A DNA stretch of 64,000 bases from Rathayibacter tritici (GCF_002932875.1 NZ_PSWS01000063.1:1-64000); one strand, 5' to 3'; positions 1 through 14,693 are shown, counted from the stretch's first letter. The notes: generated by a model from the letters alone, not told the origin. A program made the numbers and translations.

Positions 1-205
1 TGGCATTGAACATAGTGCACGCTGTTGAGTTCTCAAGAATCGGACACACCCCGCCTCCACACCGAAAACGATGCTTCACAACGAGAGTGATCGAAAGATA
101 GTTACGCGACGGCCGGAACCGCTCGATATTTTGCTTGCGTTTGTTATATCTGCCGAGACCGGGTAGACTTATCGGAACGGTGGTTCCGATCGCCTCCGTG
201 GCAAC
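1..205 (-). promoter_or_regulatory. 5' leader of an rRNA operon that continues off the left edge
   Basis: Read on the minus strand, this AT-richer stretch ends in a block like the conserved actinobacterial pre-16S leader, including the palindrome TTGAGTTCTCAA (25-36) followed by a GCGTGCAC element. Such blocks carry antitermination and RNase processing signals just upstream of 16S rRNA. No open frame covers it. A strong promoter lies immediately upstream. The rRNA genes themselves are outside the window, so the identity is inferred from resemblance to known leaders. Confidence 0.6.
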
Positions 206-211
206 TCGACT

Positions 212-239
212 AACCTAGCACATCCGCGGGCCGTGTCAA
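212..239 (-). promoter_or_regulatory. Strong sigma-A-type promoter, probably of the rRNA operon
   Basis: On the minus strand the -35 is a perfect TTGACA (234-239). After a 16-bp spacer comes the -10 TAGGTT (212-217). Transcription would start near 205 and run leftwards into the rRNA-like leader. This is the best consensus promoter seen in the window, as expected for rRNA. Confidence 0.7.
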
Positions 240-258
240 ATCCGACTTCAGCGTGGTG

Positions 259-274
259 TTGACCGTACGGTCAA
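259..274. promoter_or_regulatory. 16-bp perfect palindrome upstream of the rRNA promoter
   Basis: TTGACCGTACGGTCAA is a perfect palindrome that sits 20 bp upstream of the -35 of the rRNA-type promoter. It could be an operator or activator site. It also contains a TTGACC that could act as another -35, though no good -10 follows. Function is unknown. Confidence 0.4.
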
Positions 275-348
275 AGACCGTACCGATGCACCGGCGCGGC
301 CGCGAGGCCGTGCGTCGAAGCCGGGACCGTATCCCGTTGAGGTTCTCC

Positions 349-378
349 ATCTTACGCTCGCGATCCCGCAACCTTCAA
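349..378 (-). promoter_or_regulatory. Possible second (upstream) rRNA promoter
   Basis: On the minus strand, TTGAAG (373-378) is followed after 18 bp by TAAGAT (349-354). Actinobacterial rRNA operons often have several tandem promoters, and this one would add about 140 nt to the leader. The rest of the tyrS-rRNA gap (about 379-612) shows no gene, tRNA or clear terminator; the short open frames there lack ribosome-binding sites or recognisable sequence. Confidence 0.4.
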
Positions 379-612
379 GAGACGAATCTCTCACCGGCTG
401 TGGTAGCGAGGGGATGGTCCCCGCTTGAGGACGGCCAGCTGGTCGTGACGCTCTGCGCCTGACTCTCGCTCGCCGCTCCTTTGGGGTGACGAGGAGTTAC
501 ATTACGTCGGCCCTCGCCCGTCCAGCAAATCAGCCACGGCCCGGGCGTGTCGCGATTCGGAGTCCGTCCGTCGCGTCCGCGCGGCCACCCGCATGCCGAG
601 GCGGCGAGCCGA

Positions 613-1923
613 TCAGCGGACGAAGGCTCCGGCGAAGCTCTTCTTGCCACGGCGGAGTACCGCGATCCCGTTGATCAGCGGCAGCTCACCGAGCGTGATC
701 GACTCGGACGCAAGCGCGACATTGTTCACAGAGAGGCCGCCCTGAGCGAAAGCACGCCGGGCCTCCCCCATGCTGGCGACGAGCCCGGTTTCGATGAACG
801 CCTGCAGAGCCGGTGTCTCCGAGACGGCGTCCATCGAGGGGACCGCCTCGAGCGCACCACGAAGGATGGTCGGATCGATCCCCTCCAGCGAGCCTTTACC
901 GAAGAGCGCGGCGGACGCGTCGATCACCGAGTGCGTCACCTCCGCTCCGTGCACCAGTGACGTGACCTCCCAGGCGAGGGCGCGCTGCGCCTCCCGGCGG
1001 AACGGCTCCTCCGCACTCGCCCGCTCGAGCCGCTCGATCTGCGCGCGCGGCAGGAAGGTGAAGATCCGCAGGCGGTCGACGACGTCACGATCGTCGGTGT
1101 TGACCCAGAACTGATAGAACGCGTACGGACTGGTCAGCTCGGGGTCGAGCCACACGGCGTTGCCTTCGCTCTTGCCGAACTTGGTGCCGTCGGAGTTCAT
1201 CACCAGCGGAGTCCCGATAGCGTGCACCGAGACCCCCTCCGTGCGGTGGATCAGATCGGTGCCGCTGGTGAGATTGCCCCACTGGTCGCTGCCACCGGTC
1301 TGCAGCACGCATCCGTACTGCCGATACAGCTCGAGGTAGTCGAGCCCCTGCAGGATCTGGTAGCTGAACTCGGTGTAGCTGATCCCCGCGTCCGAGTTCA
1401 GCCGCGCGCTGACGGCCTCCTTTTTGAGCATTGTGCCCACGCGGAAGTGCTTGCCGATCTCCCGGAGGAAGTCGATCGCGGAGAGCGGGGCGGTCCAGTC
1501 CAGATTGTTGACCAGTCGCATCCCGTTCTCTCCCTCGGCCGGGACGAAGCGGGACACCTGGGCCTGCAAGCGCTGCACCCACTCGATCACCGTCTCGCGG
1601 GAGTTCAGCGTCCGCTCCGCGGTCGGCCGCGGATCTCCGATCAGGCCGGTCGAGCCTCCGACGAGTCCGAGCGGACGGTGCCCGGCGAGCTGAAGCCTGC
1701 GCATCACGATCAGCTGCACCAGATTGCCGAGGTGGAGACTCGGGGCCGTCGGATCGAATCCGCAGTAGTAGGTGATCGGCTCCCCCGACAGCAGCTCGCG
1801 CAGCGCCGCGGGATCGGTCGAGACGTGCACCGATCCCCGCCAGACCAGCTCATCCCACACGGAGTCGAACGCGGGGTCGAGCTGCGGGCTCGTCGCGGAG
1901 CCGGGGAGATCCTGGTCGGTCAC
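613..1923 (-). CDS. tyrS: Tyrosine--tRNA ligase
   Basis: Cytoplasmic class I aminoacyl-tRNA synthetase that charges tRNA-Tyr. At 436 aa it has the normal bacterial TyrRS length. The HIGH-type motif reads HLGN (residues 64-67) and the KMSKS loop reads KFGKS (248-252). The tail from about residue 370 is the S4-like RNA-binding domain. The GTG start at 1923 is supported by a -10 hexamer TAGCCT (1930-1935) ending 6 nt before it with no ribosome-binding site, which suggests a leaderless mRNA. The gene lies between the rRNA operon leader and a divergent SatD-like gene. Confidence 0.97.
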   Translation of the reverse strand: MTDQDLPGSATSPQLDPAFDSVWDELVWRGSVHVSTDPAALRELLSGEPITYYCGFDPTAPSLHLGNLVQLIVMRRLQLAGHRPLGLVGGSTGLIGDPRPTAERTLNSRETVIEWVQRLQAQVSRFVPAEGENGMRLVNNLDWTAPLSAIDFLREIGKHFRVGTMLKKEAVSARLNSDAGISYTEFSYQILQGLDYLELYRQYGCVLQTGGSDQWGNLTSGTDLIHRTEGVSVHAIGTPLVMNSDGTKFGKSEGNAVWLDPELTSPYAFYQFWVNTDDRDVVDRLRIFTFLPRAQIERLERASAEEPFRREAQRALAWEVTSLVHGAEVTHSVIDASAALFGKGSLEGIDPTILRGALEAVPSMDAVSETPALQAFIETGLVASMGEARRAFAQGGLSVNNVALASESITLGELPLINGIAVLRRGKKSFAGAFVR

Positions 1924-1964
1924 GATCCCAGGCTACCGCGGCGGAACGGAGCGAGAGGATCGAT

Positions 1965-2014
1965 GATCAAGCGTTCGGGCTTGATCGGGCGGGATCAAGC
2001 CTGGATACTTGATT
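1965..2014 (+). promoter_or_regulatory. Double operator overlapping the SatD-like gene promoter
   Basis: Two inverted repeats of the form GATCAAG-N8-CTTGATC lie side by side: 1965-1986 is perfect, and 1993-2014 has one changed end base. Their centres are 28 bp apart. They overlay a plausible promoter with -35 TTGATC (1981-1986), a 17-bp spacer and -10 GATACT (2004-2009), about 17 bp before the ATG. The arrangement suggests repression by the downstream HTH protein. Autoregulation is inferred. Confidence 0.65.
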
Positions 2015-2025
2015 GCGGAGGTGCC

Positions 2026-2661
2026 ATGTTCGTCATCACCGCGGATCAGCGCGACAGCAGACACGACGACGACCGCGTCGAGCAGGCCATCGTCAGCCTC
2101 CTCGAGAGAGGTGGAGACTCCTTCGTCCTGCCCCCGGAGCGTACCGCCGGCGACGAGTTCCAGTTCGTGCTCGACCGGGCCGACGTCGTCGTCGCGCTCG
2201 TGCTCGATCTGCACCGCAGCGGCCACTGGAGCATCGGCCTCGGGATCGGCCCCGTGACCCGGCCGCTCCCCGCGACCACGAGGGCGGCCCGTGGCGAAGC
2301 ATACTTCGCGGCGCGCCGAGCGGTCGAGGCGGCGAAGGGCCGGCCGACGCGCTTCTCCCTCGACCCCGATGCGCCCGACGGGGCCGCCCCCGCATCCGCC
2401 GACGTGCTGGCGCTCATCGATCCGCTCCTCCTGCTGCGCGACGCGCGTACGGAGGCCGGCTGGCAGATCCTCGACCTGCTTGAGAGCGGCCTCTCGCAGA
2501 AGGACGCCGCCGAGCACCTCGCCGTCAGCCCGCAGGCGGTCAGCCTCCGGGTCCGCGCGGCGAGCGCCCGAGTGGACGCGCCGGCCCGCGACGCGCTCGC
2601 GCGTCTGCTGACGGTGGTCGACCGTACGCTCGACCCCACCGACGAGAGGACACCCCGATGA
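2026..2661 (+). CDS. SatD-family-like protein with C-terminal helix-turn-helix
   Basis: 211 aa; start ATG with GGAG just upstream. The N-terminal half follows the SatD-family pattern: an early VITAD strand, a GDEFQ motif near residue 46, IGLGIG near residue 76, and a following helix of the type GEAYFAARRAVEAA. The C-terminal 60 residues look like a winged or plain HTH (LSQKDAAEHLAVSPQAVS). The biochemical role of SatD proteins is not established; the HTH suggests DNA binding. Its stop overlaps the start of the next gene (ATGA), so the two are translationally coupled. A double palindromic operator covers its promoter, consistent with autoregulation. Confidence 0.75.
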   Translation: MFVITADQRDSRHDDDRVEQAIVSLLERGGDSFVLPPERTAGDEFQFVLDRADVVVALVLDLHRSGHWSIGLGIGPVTRPLPATTRAARGEAYFAARRAVEAAKGRPTRFSLDPDAPDGAAPASADVLALIDPLLLLRDARTEAGWQILDLLESGLSQKDAAEHLAVSPQAVSLRVRAASARVDAPARDALARLLTVVDRTLDPTDERTPR

Positions 2662-3287
2662 CGGCCGCCCCCGGCTCCCCTGCGCTACTGCTCGCCTCGG
2701 CGCTCCAGTCCGCCTCGTGGACGGGAGTCGTGCTCGTGCTCCTCGCCGGGCTCGCCGGAGCGGTGCTGGCCGTGCGGCTGCGCCGACCCCAGCTGGCGTG
2801 GATCGCGCTCGTTGCGGCGGCCGCCGCGTTCCTCCTGACGGCGATCGCCGGACCCTCGGCACCGCCGATCCACTCCATGCTGGTGACGGTCTTCGCCTTC
2901 GCCCTGGCGATTGTCGGCGGCGGTCCGGTCGTGCTGCTCACCCTCGACCTGGCCACGGCCGATTCCCGCACCGGCAGCCACGGCGGAATCATGGTGGCCG
3001 GAAGCTCTCGTCCGGCGAACGGAGGGGCGCCCTCAGCGATCGGGCAGCCGATCGAGGTGCTCCGCGGCGGGACGACGATCGGCGTCCTCGAGCGGATCGC
3101 CGCCGCCGGCGCTGTGATGAGCGGTCTGCCCGAGGGGATCGCGGTCGTCGTGGCGATCAAGGGCGTCGGCCGGTTCAGCGAGCTCGCGTCTCCGGAGGCG
3201 CGCGAGCGGTTCATCATCGGCACCCTGGCGAGCCTGGCCTGGTCGGCGGCGCTCGGCGTGCTCTCTCGGCTCTACCTGACGGGCTGA
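2658..3287 (+). CDS. Putative integral membrane protein, partner of the SatD-like gene
   Basis: 209 aa with four to five hydrophobic segments: roughly residues 18-40, 48-65, 75-98, 140-165 and 185-205. A glycine- and serine-rich loop lies near residues 105-125. It starts inside the stop codon of the SatD-like gene (ATGA overlap), so both are made from one short operon. No named family is recognised. The pairing of a possible DNA-binding regulator and a membrane protein under an autoregulated promoter suggests a sensing or transport function, which is only an inference. It converges on the glycosylase gene. Confidence 0.7.
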   Translation: MTAAPGSPALLLASALQSASWTGVVLVLLAGLAGAVLAVRLRRPQLAWIALVAAAAAFLLTAIAGPSAPPIHSMLVTVFAFALAIVGGGPVVLLTLDLATADSRTGSHGGIMVAGSSRPANGGAPSAIGQPIEVLRGGTTIGVLERIAAAGAVMSGLPEGIAVVVAIKGVGRFSELASPEARERFIIGTLASLAWSAALGVLSRLYLTG

Positions 3288-3310
3288 CCACGGGCTACCG
3301 CAGGTCGGGC

Positions 3311-3916
3311 CTACCCCGCGGGCCGACGGCGAGGTACCGCCGGGCGGTAAGGCGAGACGGTCGGATCGCCGGGGATGCTGAACCGCCACGGGAACTCCTC
3401 GCCACCACCGGACCCCGAGACACCGGTCCGCGGGCCGGTGATCACAGCGGTCGGCGGCTCGCCCGGCAGCAGCTCGAACGCCGTCTCGAGCGGATCGCCC
3501 GACTCCGAGAGCTGGACGCCGAGCGCCTTCGCGAGACGAGCGGGCCCTCGGGCGATGTCCCCATGCCGGACCGGGCCACGGCGGAGCAGGGCCAGCTCCT
3601 CCCCCAGCACGACCTCGCCCGCGCGGAGCAGCACGGCCGACGCGACCCCCGTCGGGGAACAGACGATGTTGACGCAGGTGTGCATCCCGTAGGTGAAGGA
3701 GGCGTAGACCGAGCCGGGCGCACCGAACATCGGCGCCGTCCGCGGAGTCGGGCCGCGATGGGCGTGCGAGCCCGGATCCTCGCCGGTGCCCAGGTATGCC
3801 TCCACCTCCGTCAGCCGCACACCGACCACCCCCTCCCGCGTGCGGTGCAGGAGGACCCGACCGAGCAGTTCCGGAGCGACCTCAAGAGCCGAACGCGAGA
3901 GATTCGGAAGAGACAC
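3311..3916 (-). CDS. DNA-3-methyladenine glycosylase (AAG/MPG family)
   Basis: 201 aa, the usual length of bacterial Mpg. Base-excision repair enzyme that removes alkylated purines such as 3-methyladenine. The active-site segment TEVEAYLG (about residues 36-43) carries the catalytic glutamate. It is followed by the family blocks DPGSHAHRG and YASFTYGMHTCVN. The start is GTG. It is the last gene of the arginine cluster, 2 bp after the small membrane ORF, so it is probably co-transcribed from argH. Confidence 0.93.
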   Translation of the reverse strand: MSLPNLSRSALEVAPELLGRVLLHRTREGVVGVRLTEVEAYLGTGEDPGSHAHRGPTPRTAPMFGAPGSVYASFTYGMHTCVNIVCSPTGVASAVLLRAGEVVLGEELALLRRGPVRHGDIARGPARLAKALGVQLSESGDPLETAFELLPGEPPTAVITGPRTGVSGSGGGEEFPWRFSIPGDPTVSPYRPAVPRRRPAG

Positions 3917-3918
3917 GC

Positions 3919-6469
<2,551 letters not shown>

Positions 6470-6500
6470 AGTGCTGGTCGCTTTCGGTGGAGGTACGGGG

Positions 6501-7703
6501 TCAGAGGGTCTGCAGGGCGCGGCCGAGGCGCTCGGTGAACTCAACGACGTCGGCGGCGGTCACCACGAGCGGCGGCGCGAGCCGGATGCTCGAGTCGTTC
6601 GCGGCGTTCACGATCAGGCCTGCGTCGAGGCAGGCGGCGGCGAGCTCGGCGGCGACCGGCCGGGTCAGCGCGATGCCGAGGAGCAGGCCGGCTCCGCGGA
6701 CCCCCGCGATCAGCGGCGAGTCGAGCGCGGACAGCGACTCGACGATCTGCGCGCCGCGCTCCCGGGCGTTGCCGAGCAGGTCGGCGCGCTCGATCTCGGC
6801 GAGCACGGCGCCGGCCACCGCGGTCGCCAGCGGATTACCGCCGAAGGTGCTGCCGTGCTGGCCCTTCTGCAGGAGGGAGGACGCCTCGCCGAAGGTCACC
6901 AGGGCCCCGATGGGGAATCCGCCGCCGAGCCCCTTCGCCAGGGTGATCGCATCGGGGAGGATCCCCGCCTCCTGGTAGGCGAACCAGCGCCCGGTCCGCC
7001 CGACGCCGGTCTGGATCTCGTCGACGATGAGCAGGGCGCCGTGCTCGCGGGTGAGCTCGCGCGCACGCTGCAGGTAGCCGACCGGAAGCGGGATAACGCC
7101 TGCCTCCCCCTGGATCGGCTCGACGATCAGCGCGGCGACCGACTCATCGAGCGCGGCCTCCAGGGCCTCGATGCTCGCCTCGAGGTGCTCGACGCCGCCG
7201 GGCATCGGCTCGAACGGTGCCCGCATCGCGGCCTTCCCGGTGAGGGCGAGCGAGCCCATCGTCCGGCCGTGGAACGCGTTCTGCAGGGCGAGGATGCGGT
7301 GCCGCCCGCCGGCCGCGGTGAGCCGCGCCAGCTTGAAGGCCGCCTCGTTCGCCTCGGTGCCGGAGTTGACGAACGAGACGCGGCCCGCGTCTCCGGCCCC
7401 GGTCAGGCGGCGCAGGGTCTCGGCCAGCTCGATCTGCGGGGCGGTCGCGAAGTAGTTCGAGACGTGGGCGAGTGCACCCGCCTGACGGGACACGGCCTCG
7501 ACGAAGACGGGGTGCGCGTGGCCGAGCGAGTTGACGGCGATGCCGCCGAGGAAATCGAGGTACTCGCGGCCGTCGACATCCCAGACCCGACACCCCTCCC
7601 CTCGCTCGAGCACGGCGAGCGGGGGCGCGAAGGTCTGCATCATCGCGCTCGAGTAGCGCTGACGGGCGGCCTCGGTGCGGGACGCGGTCGTGGAGATGGA
7701 CAT
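6501..7703 (-). CDS. argD: Acetylornithine aminotransferase
   Basis: 400 aa class III PLP-dependent transaminase, the fourth enzyme of the arginine pathway. Typical blocks are GGIAVNSLGHAHP, NSGTEANEAAFKLAR and VDEIQTGVGRTG. The Schiff-base lysine lies in ITLAKGLGGG. The protein may also act in lysine synthesis as the succinyl-DAP aminotransferase, as is known for some ArgD enzymes. A purine-rich GAAAGG precedes the ATG. It lies 92 bp after argB in the same operon. Confidence 0.96.
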   Translation of the reverse strand: MSISTTASRTEAARQRYSSAMMQTFAPPLAVLERGEGCRVWDVDGREYLDFLGGIAVNSLGHAHPVFVEAVSRQAGALAHVSNYFATAPQIELAETLRRLTGAGDAGRVSFVNSGTEANEAAFKLARLTAAGGRHRILALQNAFHGRTMGSLALTGKAAMRAPFEPMPGGVEHLEASIEALEAALDESVAALIVEPIQGEAGVIPLPVGYLQRARELTREHGALLIVDEIQTGVGRTGRWFAYQEAGILPDAITLAKGLGGGFPIGALVTFGEASSLLQKGQHGSTFGGNPLATAVAGAVLAEIERADLLGNARERGAQIVESLSALDSPLIAGVRGAGLLLGIALTRPVAAELAAACLDAGLIVNAANDSSIRLAPPLVVTAADVVEFTERLGRALQTL

Positions 7704-7795
7704 GGAAGCCTTTCGATCGGAGCGGTCCGGCCACGAGGGCCGACGGTGCGCCCGCCCGGGACGGGACGGACGCTCGGAGCCGGGGCCGCTGAGGA

Positions 7796-8749
7796 TCAGC
7801 GGCCCGACCTTCGCTCCCGGTCGCGGGGATCGAGCGAAGCGACAACCTCGGTGCCGATGCCCTCCGAGGTGAACACCTCGAGCAGGATCGAGTGCGAGAT
7901 GCGGCCGTCGATGATCGCAGCCTTGGGCACTCCGCCGCGCACGGCGTCGAGGCAGGCGGTCATCTTGGGGATCATGCCCGACTCGAGCGAGGGCAGCAGG
8001 GCCGCGAGGTCGTCCGAGCTGATGTGCGAGACGAGCGACTCGCGATCGGGCCAGTCGGCGTACAGACCGGCCACGTCGGTGAGGACGACGAGCTTCTCGG
8101 CGCCGAGTGCGACCGCCAACGCGGCGGCAGCGGCATCGGCATTGACGTTGAGGGACTGCGTCGGATCGTCGGAGTCGGGGGCGATCGAGGACACGACCGG
8201 AATCCGCCCGGCCTCCACCTGCGCGAGCACGGCGGCAGGGTCCACGGCGATCACGTCGCCGACCAGGCCGAGGTCGTGCTCCTCGCCGTCGATGACAACC
8301 CCCCGGCGGCGCCCGACGAACAGGCCCGCGTCCTCGCCCGAGATGCCGGCCGCCAGCGGACCGTGCTCGTTGATTCGGCGGACGATGTCGCGGCTGATGC
8401 TGCCGGTGAGCACCATCCGCACCACCTCCATCGCCTCCGGGCTCGTGACGCGGTAGCCGCCGCGGAACTCGCTGGCGATGCCGAGCCGGTCCAGCATCCG
8501 CGAGATCTGCGGACCGCCGCCGTGCACAACGACGGGGCGGATCCCGGCGTAGCGCAGGTAGACCATGTCCTGCGCGAAGGAGCGCTGCAGCTCCTCCGAC
8601 ACCATCGCATTGCCGCCGAACTTGATCACCATCGTGCGGCCGTGGAAGCTTTGCAGCCAGGGCAGCGCCTCGATCAGCGTCGCGGCCTTGGCGGGTGCGG
8701 CGTCGCGCTCGGCGCGTCTCCTCGCCGTGGTGGGGGTGTCCTCGCTCAC
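7796..8749 (-). CDS. argB: Acetylglutamate kinase
   Basis: 317 aa amino-acid kinase. Phosphorylates N-acetylglutamate and is usually the arginine-feedback step. VIKFGGNAM (near residue 41) and VVHGGGPQI are the nucleotide and substrate loops. The GTG at 8749 lies 7 bp after the argJ stop, with GAGGCGG overlapping that stop as ribosome-binding site. The longer open frame upstream belongs to another frame of argJ. The N-terminal 25 residues are polar and family-variable. Confidence 0.96.
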   Translation of the reverse strand: MSEDTPTTARRRAERDAAPAKAATLIEALPWLQSFHGRTMVIKFGGNAMVSEELQRSFAQDMVYLRYAGIRPVVVHGGGPQISRMLDRLGIASEFRGGYRVTSPEAMEVVRMVLTGSISRDIVRRINEHGPLAAGISGEDAGLFVGRRRGVVIDGEEHDLGLVGDVIAVDPAAVLAQVEAGRIPVVSSIAPDSDDPTQSLNVNADAAAAALAVALGAEKLVVLTDVAGLYADWPDRESLVSHISSDDLAALLPSLESGMIPKMTACLDAVRGGVPKAAIIDGRISHSILLEVFTSEGIGTEVVASLDPRDRERRSGR

Positions 8750-8756
8750 GGCCGCC

Positions 8757-9917
8757 TCAGCTCGAGTACGCGGAGTTCTCGTGCACGTAGTCGTGCGTGA
8801 GGTCGTTGGTCCAGATCGTGGCGGTCGCGTCTCCGGCGTGCAGGTCGATGTCGACCGAGACCTGCCGAGGGGCGAGGTCGACCAGGTCACGACTCTCGTG
8901 CGGCTCGCCCGCGCGGCAGACCGGCACACCGTTCATTGCGACGTCGATGCCGTACGGGTCGAACTGCGCATCGGTCGTGCCGACGGCAGCGAGGACCCGA
9001 CCCCAGTTGGGGTCGTTGCCGAAGATCGCGGCCTTGAAGAGATTGCTCCGCGAGACGGCACGGGCGACCACCAGGGCCTCGTCCTCGGTCGCGGCGTTCA
9101 GCACGCGGATCGCGACGTCGTGGGCGGCGCCCTCCGCGTCGGCCTGCAGTTGCAGGGTGAGGTCGCGACAGAGGTCGGTCAGCGCCGCGGTGAACTCGTC
9201 CGGATCGGCCGCTCTCCCGCTCGCTCCGCTCGCGAGCAGCGCCACCGTGTCGTTGGTCGACATGCAGCCATCGGAGTCGAGCCGGTCGAAGGTGACTCGG
9301 GTCGCGGCGCGCAGGGCGGAGTCGAGAGCGGCGGAGTCGAGCGCCGCATCGGTCGTGATCACCACCAGCATCGTGGCCAGTCCCGGCGCGAGCATCCCCG
9401 CGCCCTTGGCCATCCCGCCGATGCTCCAGCCGTGCTCGGAGCGCACGACCGCCTGCTTCGGGACCGTGTCGGTGGTCATGATCGCCCGAGCGGCGGACTC
9501 CCCCGCGTCCGCACCCTCGGCGAGCTCGGCCGAGGCGTCGGCCACCCCCGCGGCGAGCTTTCCGAGATCGAGCTGGTCGCCGATCAGCCCCGTGGAGCAG
9601 ACGAGCACGTCGGCGGCAGAGACCTCGAGGCTGTCGCCCACGAGCTCCGCCGTGCGGTGGGTGACCTGGAAGCCCTGCGCACCGGTGTAGCAGTTGGCCC
9701 CACCGGAGTTGAGGACGATCGCCGAGACGACGCCGTCGCGCATCACCTGCTCGCTCCAGAGGACCGGGTTCGCCTTGCAGCGGTTGCTCGTGAAGACGGC
9801 GGCCGCGCTCTGCAGCGGACCGAGGTTCTGCACGAGGGCGACATCGCGCGCACCGGTCGATTTCAGCCCCGCGACGACGCCGGCCGCGCGGAACCCTGCT
9901 GCTGCGGTGACGCTCAC
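8757..9917 (-). CDS. argJ: Glutamate N-acetyltransferase / ornithine acetyltransferase
   Basis: 386 aa. Recycles the acetyl group between acetylornithine and glutamate. The autoprocessing site lies in [14 protein letters not shown], with Thr182 as the new N-terminal nucleophile of the beta chain. No argA-like gene is seen here. Starts with GTG overlapping the argC stop (GTGA), so it is translationally coupled to argC. Confidence 0.96.
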   Translation of the reverse strand: MSVTAAAGFRAAGVVAGLKSTGARDVALVQNLGPLQSAAAVFTSNRCKANPVLWSEQVMRDGVVSAIVLNSGGANCYTGAQGFQVTHRTAELVGDSLEVSAADVLVCSTGLIGDQLDLGKLAAGVADASAELAEGADAGESAARAIMTTDTVPKQAVVRSEHGWSIGGMAKGAGMLAPGLATMLVVITTDAALDSAALDSALRAATRVTFDRLDSDGCMSTNDTVALLASGASGRAADPDEFTAALTDLCRDLTLQLQADAEGAAHDVAIRVLNAATEDEALVVARAVSRSNLFKAAIFGNDPNWGRVLAAVGTTDAQFDPYGIDVAMNGVPVCRAGEPHESRDLVDLAPRQVSVDIDLHAGDATATIWTNDLTHDYVHENSAYSS

Positions 9918-10963
9918 GGCGCGACTCCGTTCACGCTCAGCCCGAGGGACTCGGGGAGCCCCAGGGCGATGTTGCTCGATTGGACGGCCGCGCCCGCGGT
10001 GCCCTTGACCAGGTTGTCGATGGCCGAGACCACCACGACGCGGCGCGCGCGCTCATCGACCGCGAGGCCGATCAGCGCCGTGTTCGCGCCGACCACGTCG
10101 GCGGTCCGCGGGAATGACCCCTCGGGAAGCAACTGCACGAAGGTCTCGTCGCCGTAGGCGGTCTCCCACGCGGCTCGGACATCCTGCGCGGAGACGCCGG
10201 GGGCGAGGCGCGCGGTCGAGGTCGCCAGGATGCCCCGGGACATCGGCACGAGGACCGGGGTGAACGAGATCGAGACCGGACCGGCTCCGGCGAGGAGGAG
10301 GTTCTGCCGGATCTCGGGGTTGTGGCGGTGCGCACCGCCGAGGCCGTAGGCGTGCGCGGAGCCGAGCAGCTCGCTGGCCAGGAGGTCCGTGCGCAGGCTC
10401 TTGCCCGCTCCGGAGGGGCCGACGGCCAGCACCGAGACAAGGTCGGACGGCTCGATCACGCCGGCATGCAGTCCTGGGGCCAGGCCGAGCGTGATCGCCG
10501 TGACGTTGCAGCCGGGGACGGCGATGCGCCGAACTCCGGCGAGCGCCTCGCGCTGCTTGCGCCCGCCACCGCCGATCAGCAGCTCGGGGAGGCCGTAGGG
10601 CCAGGCTCCGGCGAAGTCACCGCCGTAGTAGTCGGCCCAGTCCTGCGGGTCGGTCAGCCGGTGGTCGGCCCCGCAGTCCACGACGAGGACGCCCTCGGGA
10701 AGGGTCGCGGTGATCTCGCCGGACTTCCCGTGCGGGAGGGCGAGGAAGACGACGTCGTGACCGGCGAGGTTCTCGGTAGTCGTGTCGACGAGGACGAGGT
10801 CGCGGAGCGAGCGCAGATGCGGATGCACCGCGGACAGTGGCTGCCCCGCGTTGGCGTGCGCGGTGACGGTGCGCACCTCGAACTCGGGGTGATCGGCGAG
10901 CAGACGCAGCAGCTCGCCGCCCGCGTAGCCGCTCGCACCGGCCACCGCCACGGAGAAACTCAT
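9914..10963 (-). CDS. argC: N-acetyl-gamma-glutamyl-phosphate reductase
   Basis: 349 aa NADPH-dependent reductase, first gene of the arginine operon. The Rossmann start is [16 protein letters not shown], and the catalytic cysteine sits in VPGCNVTAI (about residue 149). The ATG at 10963 has no ribosome-binding site but a -10 TAGGCT ends 7 nt upstream, which fits a leaderless promoter. No argR or argG gene lies in the window, so the regulator must be elsewhere or absent. Confidence 0.96.
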   Translation of the reverse strand: MSFSVAVAGASGYAGGELLRLLADHPEFEVRTVTAHANAGQPLSAVHPHLRSLRDLVLVDTTTENLAGHDVVFLALPHGKSGEITATLPEGVLVVDCGADHRLTDPQDWADYYGGDFAGAWPYGLPELLIGGGGRKQREALAGVRRIAVPGCNVTAITLGLAPGLHAGVIEPSDLVSVLAVGPSGAGKSLRTDLLASELLGSAHAYGLGGAHRHNPEIRQNLLLAGAGPVSISFTPVLVPMSRGILATSTARLAPGVSAQDVRAAWETAYGDETFVQLLPEGSFPRTADVVGANTALIGLAVDERARRVVVVSAIDNLVKGTAGAAVQSSNIALGLPESLGLSVNGVAP

Positions 10964-10970
10964 GCCCGAG

Positions 10971-10976
10971 AGCCTA
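10971..10976 (-). promoter_or_regulatory. -10 hexamer of the arginine operon (leaderless type)
   Basis: TAGGCT on the minus strand ends 7 nt before the argC ATG. No good -35 is seen because the upstream DNA is a GC-rich dyad (around 10985-11004) that may be a weak terminator for pheST. The only gene-free space between pheT and argC is 64 bp. Confidence 0.55.
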
Positions 10977-11027
10977 GCCGGTGCGGGCGCGGGGCCCCGC
11001 CCGGTGACGCCGGTCGGGACTCCACCA

Positions 11028-13558
<2,531 letters not shown>

Positions 13559-13559
<1 letters not shown>

Positions 13560-14599
13560 CAGATCACCATCCCGTACTGCTCGCTGAAGCGGACGTCGCC
13601 CTCGACCATGTCGCGCATGTCTTTCACGTCATTGCGGAACATCAGGGTCCGCTCGATTCCCATTCCGAAGGCGAATCCGGAGTACTCCTCCGGGTCGATG
13701 CCGGCGGAGCGCAGCACGTTCGGATTGACCATGCCGCAGCCGCCCCACTCGATCCAGCGCGCACCGCCGACGAAGGTGGGGTGCCAGATGTCGAGCTCAG
13801 CGCTGGGCTCGGTGAAGGGGAAGTAGTTGGGGCGCAGGCGGATGCGGGCGTCGTCGCCGAAGAGGATGCGGGCGACGTGCTCAAGGGTGCCGCGCAGGTG
13901 CGCCATCGTCAGGCCGCGGTCGACGGCAAGGCCCTCGAACTGGGTGAAGACGGGAGTGTGCGTCGCATCCAGCTCATCGGTGCGGTAGACCCGGCCGGGA
14001 GCAATGATGTAGAGCGGCAGGGGGCGCTCGAGCATCGAGCGGATCTGCACCGGCGAGGTGTGTGTGCGCAGCACCAGGTGCGTGTCGACGGGATCGACGA
14101 AAAAGGTGTCCTGCATGGCGCGAGCCGGGTGATCCTCGTCGAAGTTCAGGGCGTCGAAGTTGAACCACTCGTTCTCGAGCTCCGGGCCCTCGGCGATCTC
14201 CCAGCCCATCCCGACGAAGACGTCGGCGACGGACTCCTGGAGCAACGAGAGCGGATGGCGGGCACCTCGGCGGGTGAAGCTCGCACCGGCGGTGACGTCG
14301 ACGCGCTCGGCCTCGAGTGCGGCCGCGTTCTCGGCCTCGACCAGCTCCGCCTCGCGGGTGGTGTAGGCGTCTCCCACCTGCTTCCGGGCTCCGCCGACGA
14401 GCTTGCCGGAGGCGGCCTTGTGCTCGGGTGGGACGGAGCGCATCTGCGCGTTGAGGCGGGCAAGGGTCGAGCCCTCGCCGAGGTGGGCTGCTCGGGCGGA
14501 CTTCAGCGCTGTGGAGTCGCTTGCCGCGCCGATGGCGGAGAGGGCGGCGGCGACCGCGGCGGAGACGGCCTCATCGGTGATCGGATTACTCTCTGACAC
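13559..14599 (-). CDS. pheS: Phenylalanine--tRNA ligase alpha subunit
   Basis: 346 aa catalytic subunit of PheRS. An N-terminal coiled-coil tRNA-binding region (about residues 1-90) precedes the class II catalytic core. Core blocks include VFTQFEGLAVD and the motif-3 region GFAFGMGIERTLM. The GTG start at 14599 is preceded by -10 TACACT (14608-14613), 8 nt away, which suggests a leaderless or near-leaderless mRNA. It is the first gene of pheS-pheT. Confidence 0.97.
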
Positions 14600-14664
14600 G
14601 ATCCCCCAGTGTAGGCGAGCCCCTCCGCCCCCTCCCGCCGCCGGCCCGCACCCCGCCTCCCGCG

Positions 14665-14693
14665 GTGAGGATCGCCCTACGGGCGATTCTCAC
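14665..14693 (-). terminator. Hairpin terminator after gluD
   Basis: A 13-bp stem with one G-U type pair (14665-14677 with 14681-14693) and a 3-nt loop lies directly after the gluD stop. It lacks a T-run on the minus strand, so termination may need help. It separates the transporter operon from pheST. Confidence 0.6.

Noticed and set aside
253..650. Short open frames on both strands beside the rRNA leader
   Set aside because: No ribosome-binding sites, no recognisable sequence, and they overlap probable rRNA promoters.
1222..2025. Long plus-strand frame running opposite tyrS into the SatD-like gene
   Set aside because: It is the antisense shadow of tyrS; the real start is ATG 2026, which has a ribosome-binding site, promoter and operators.
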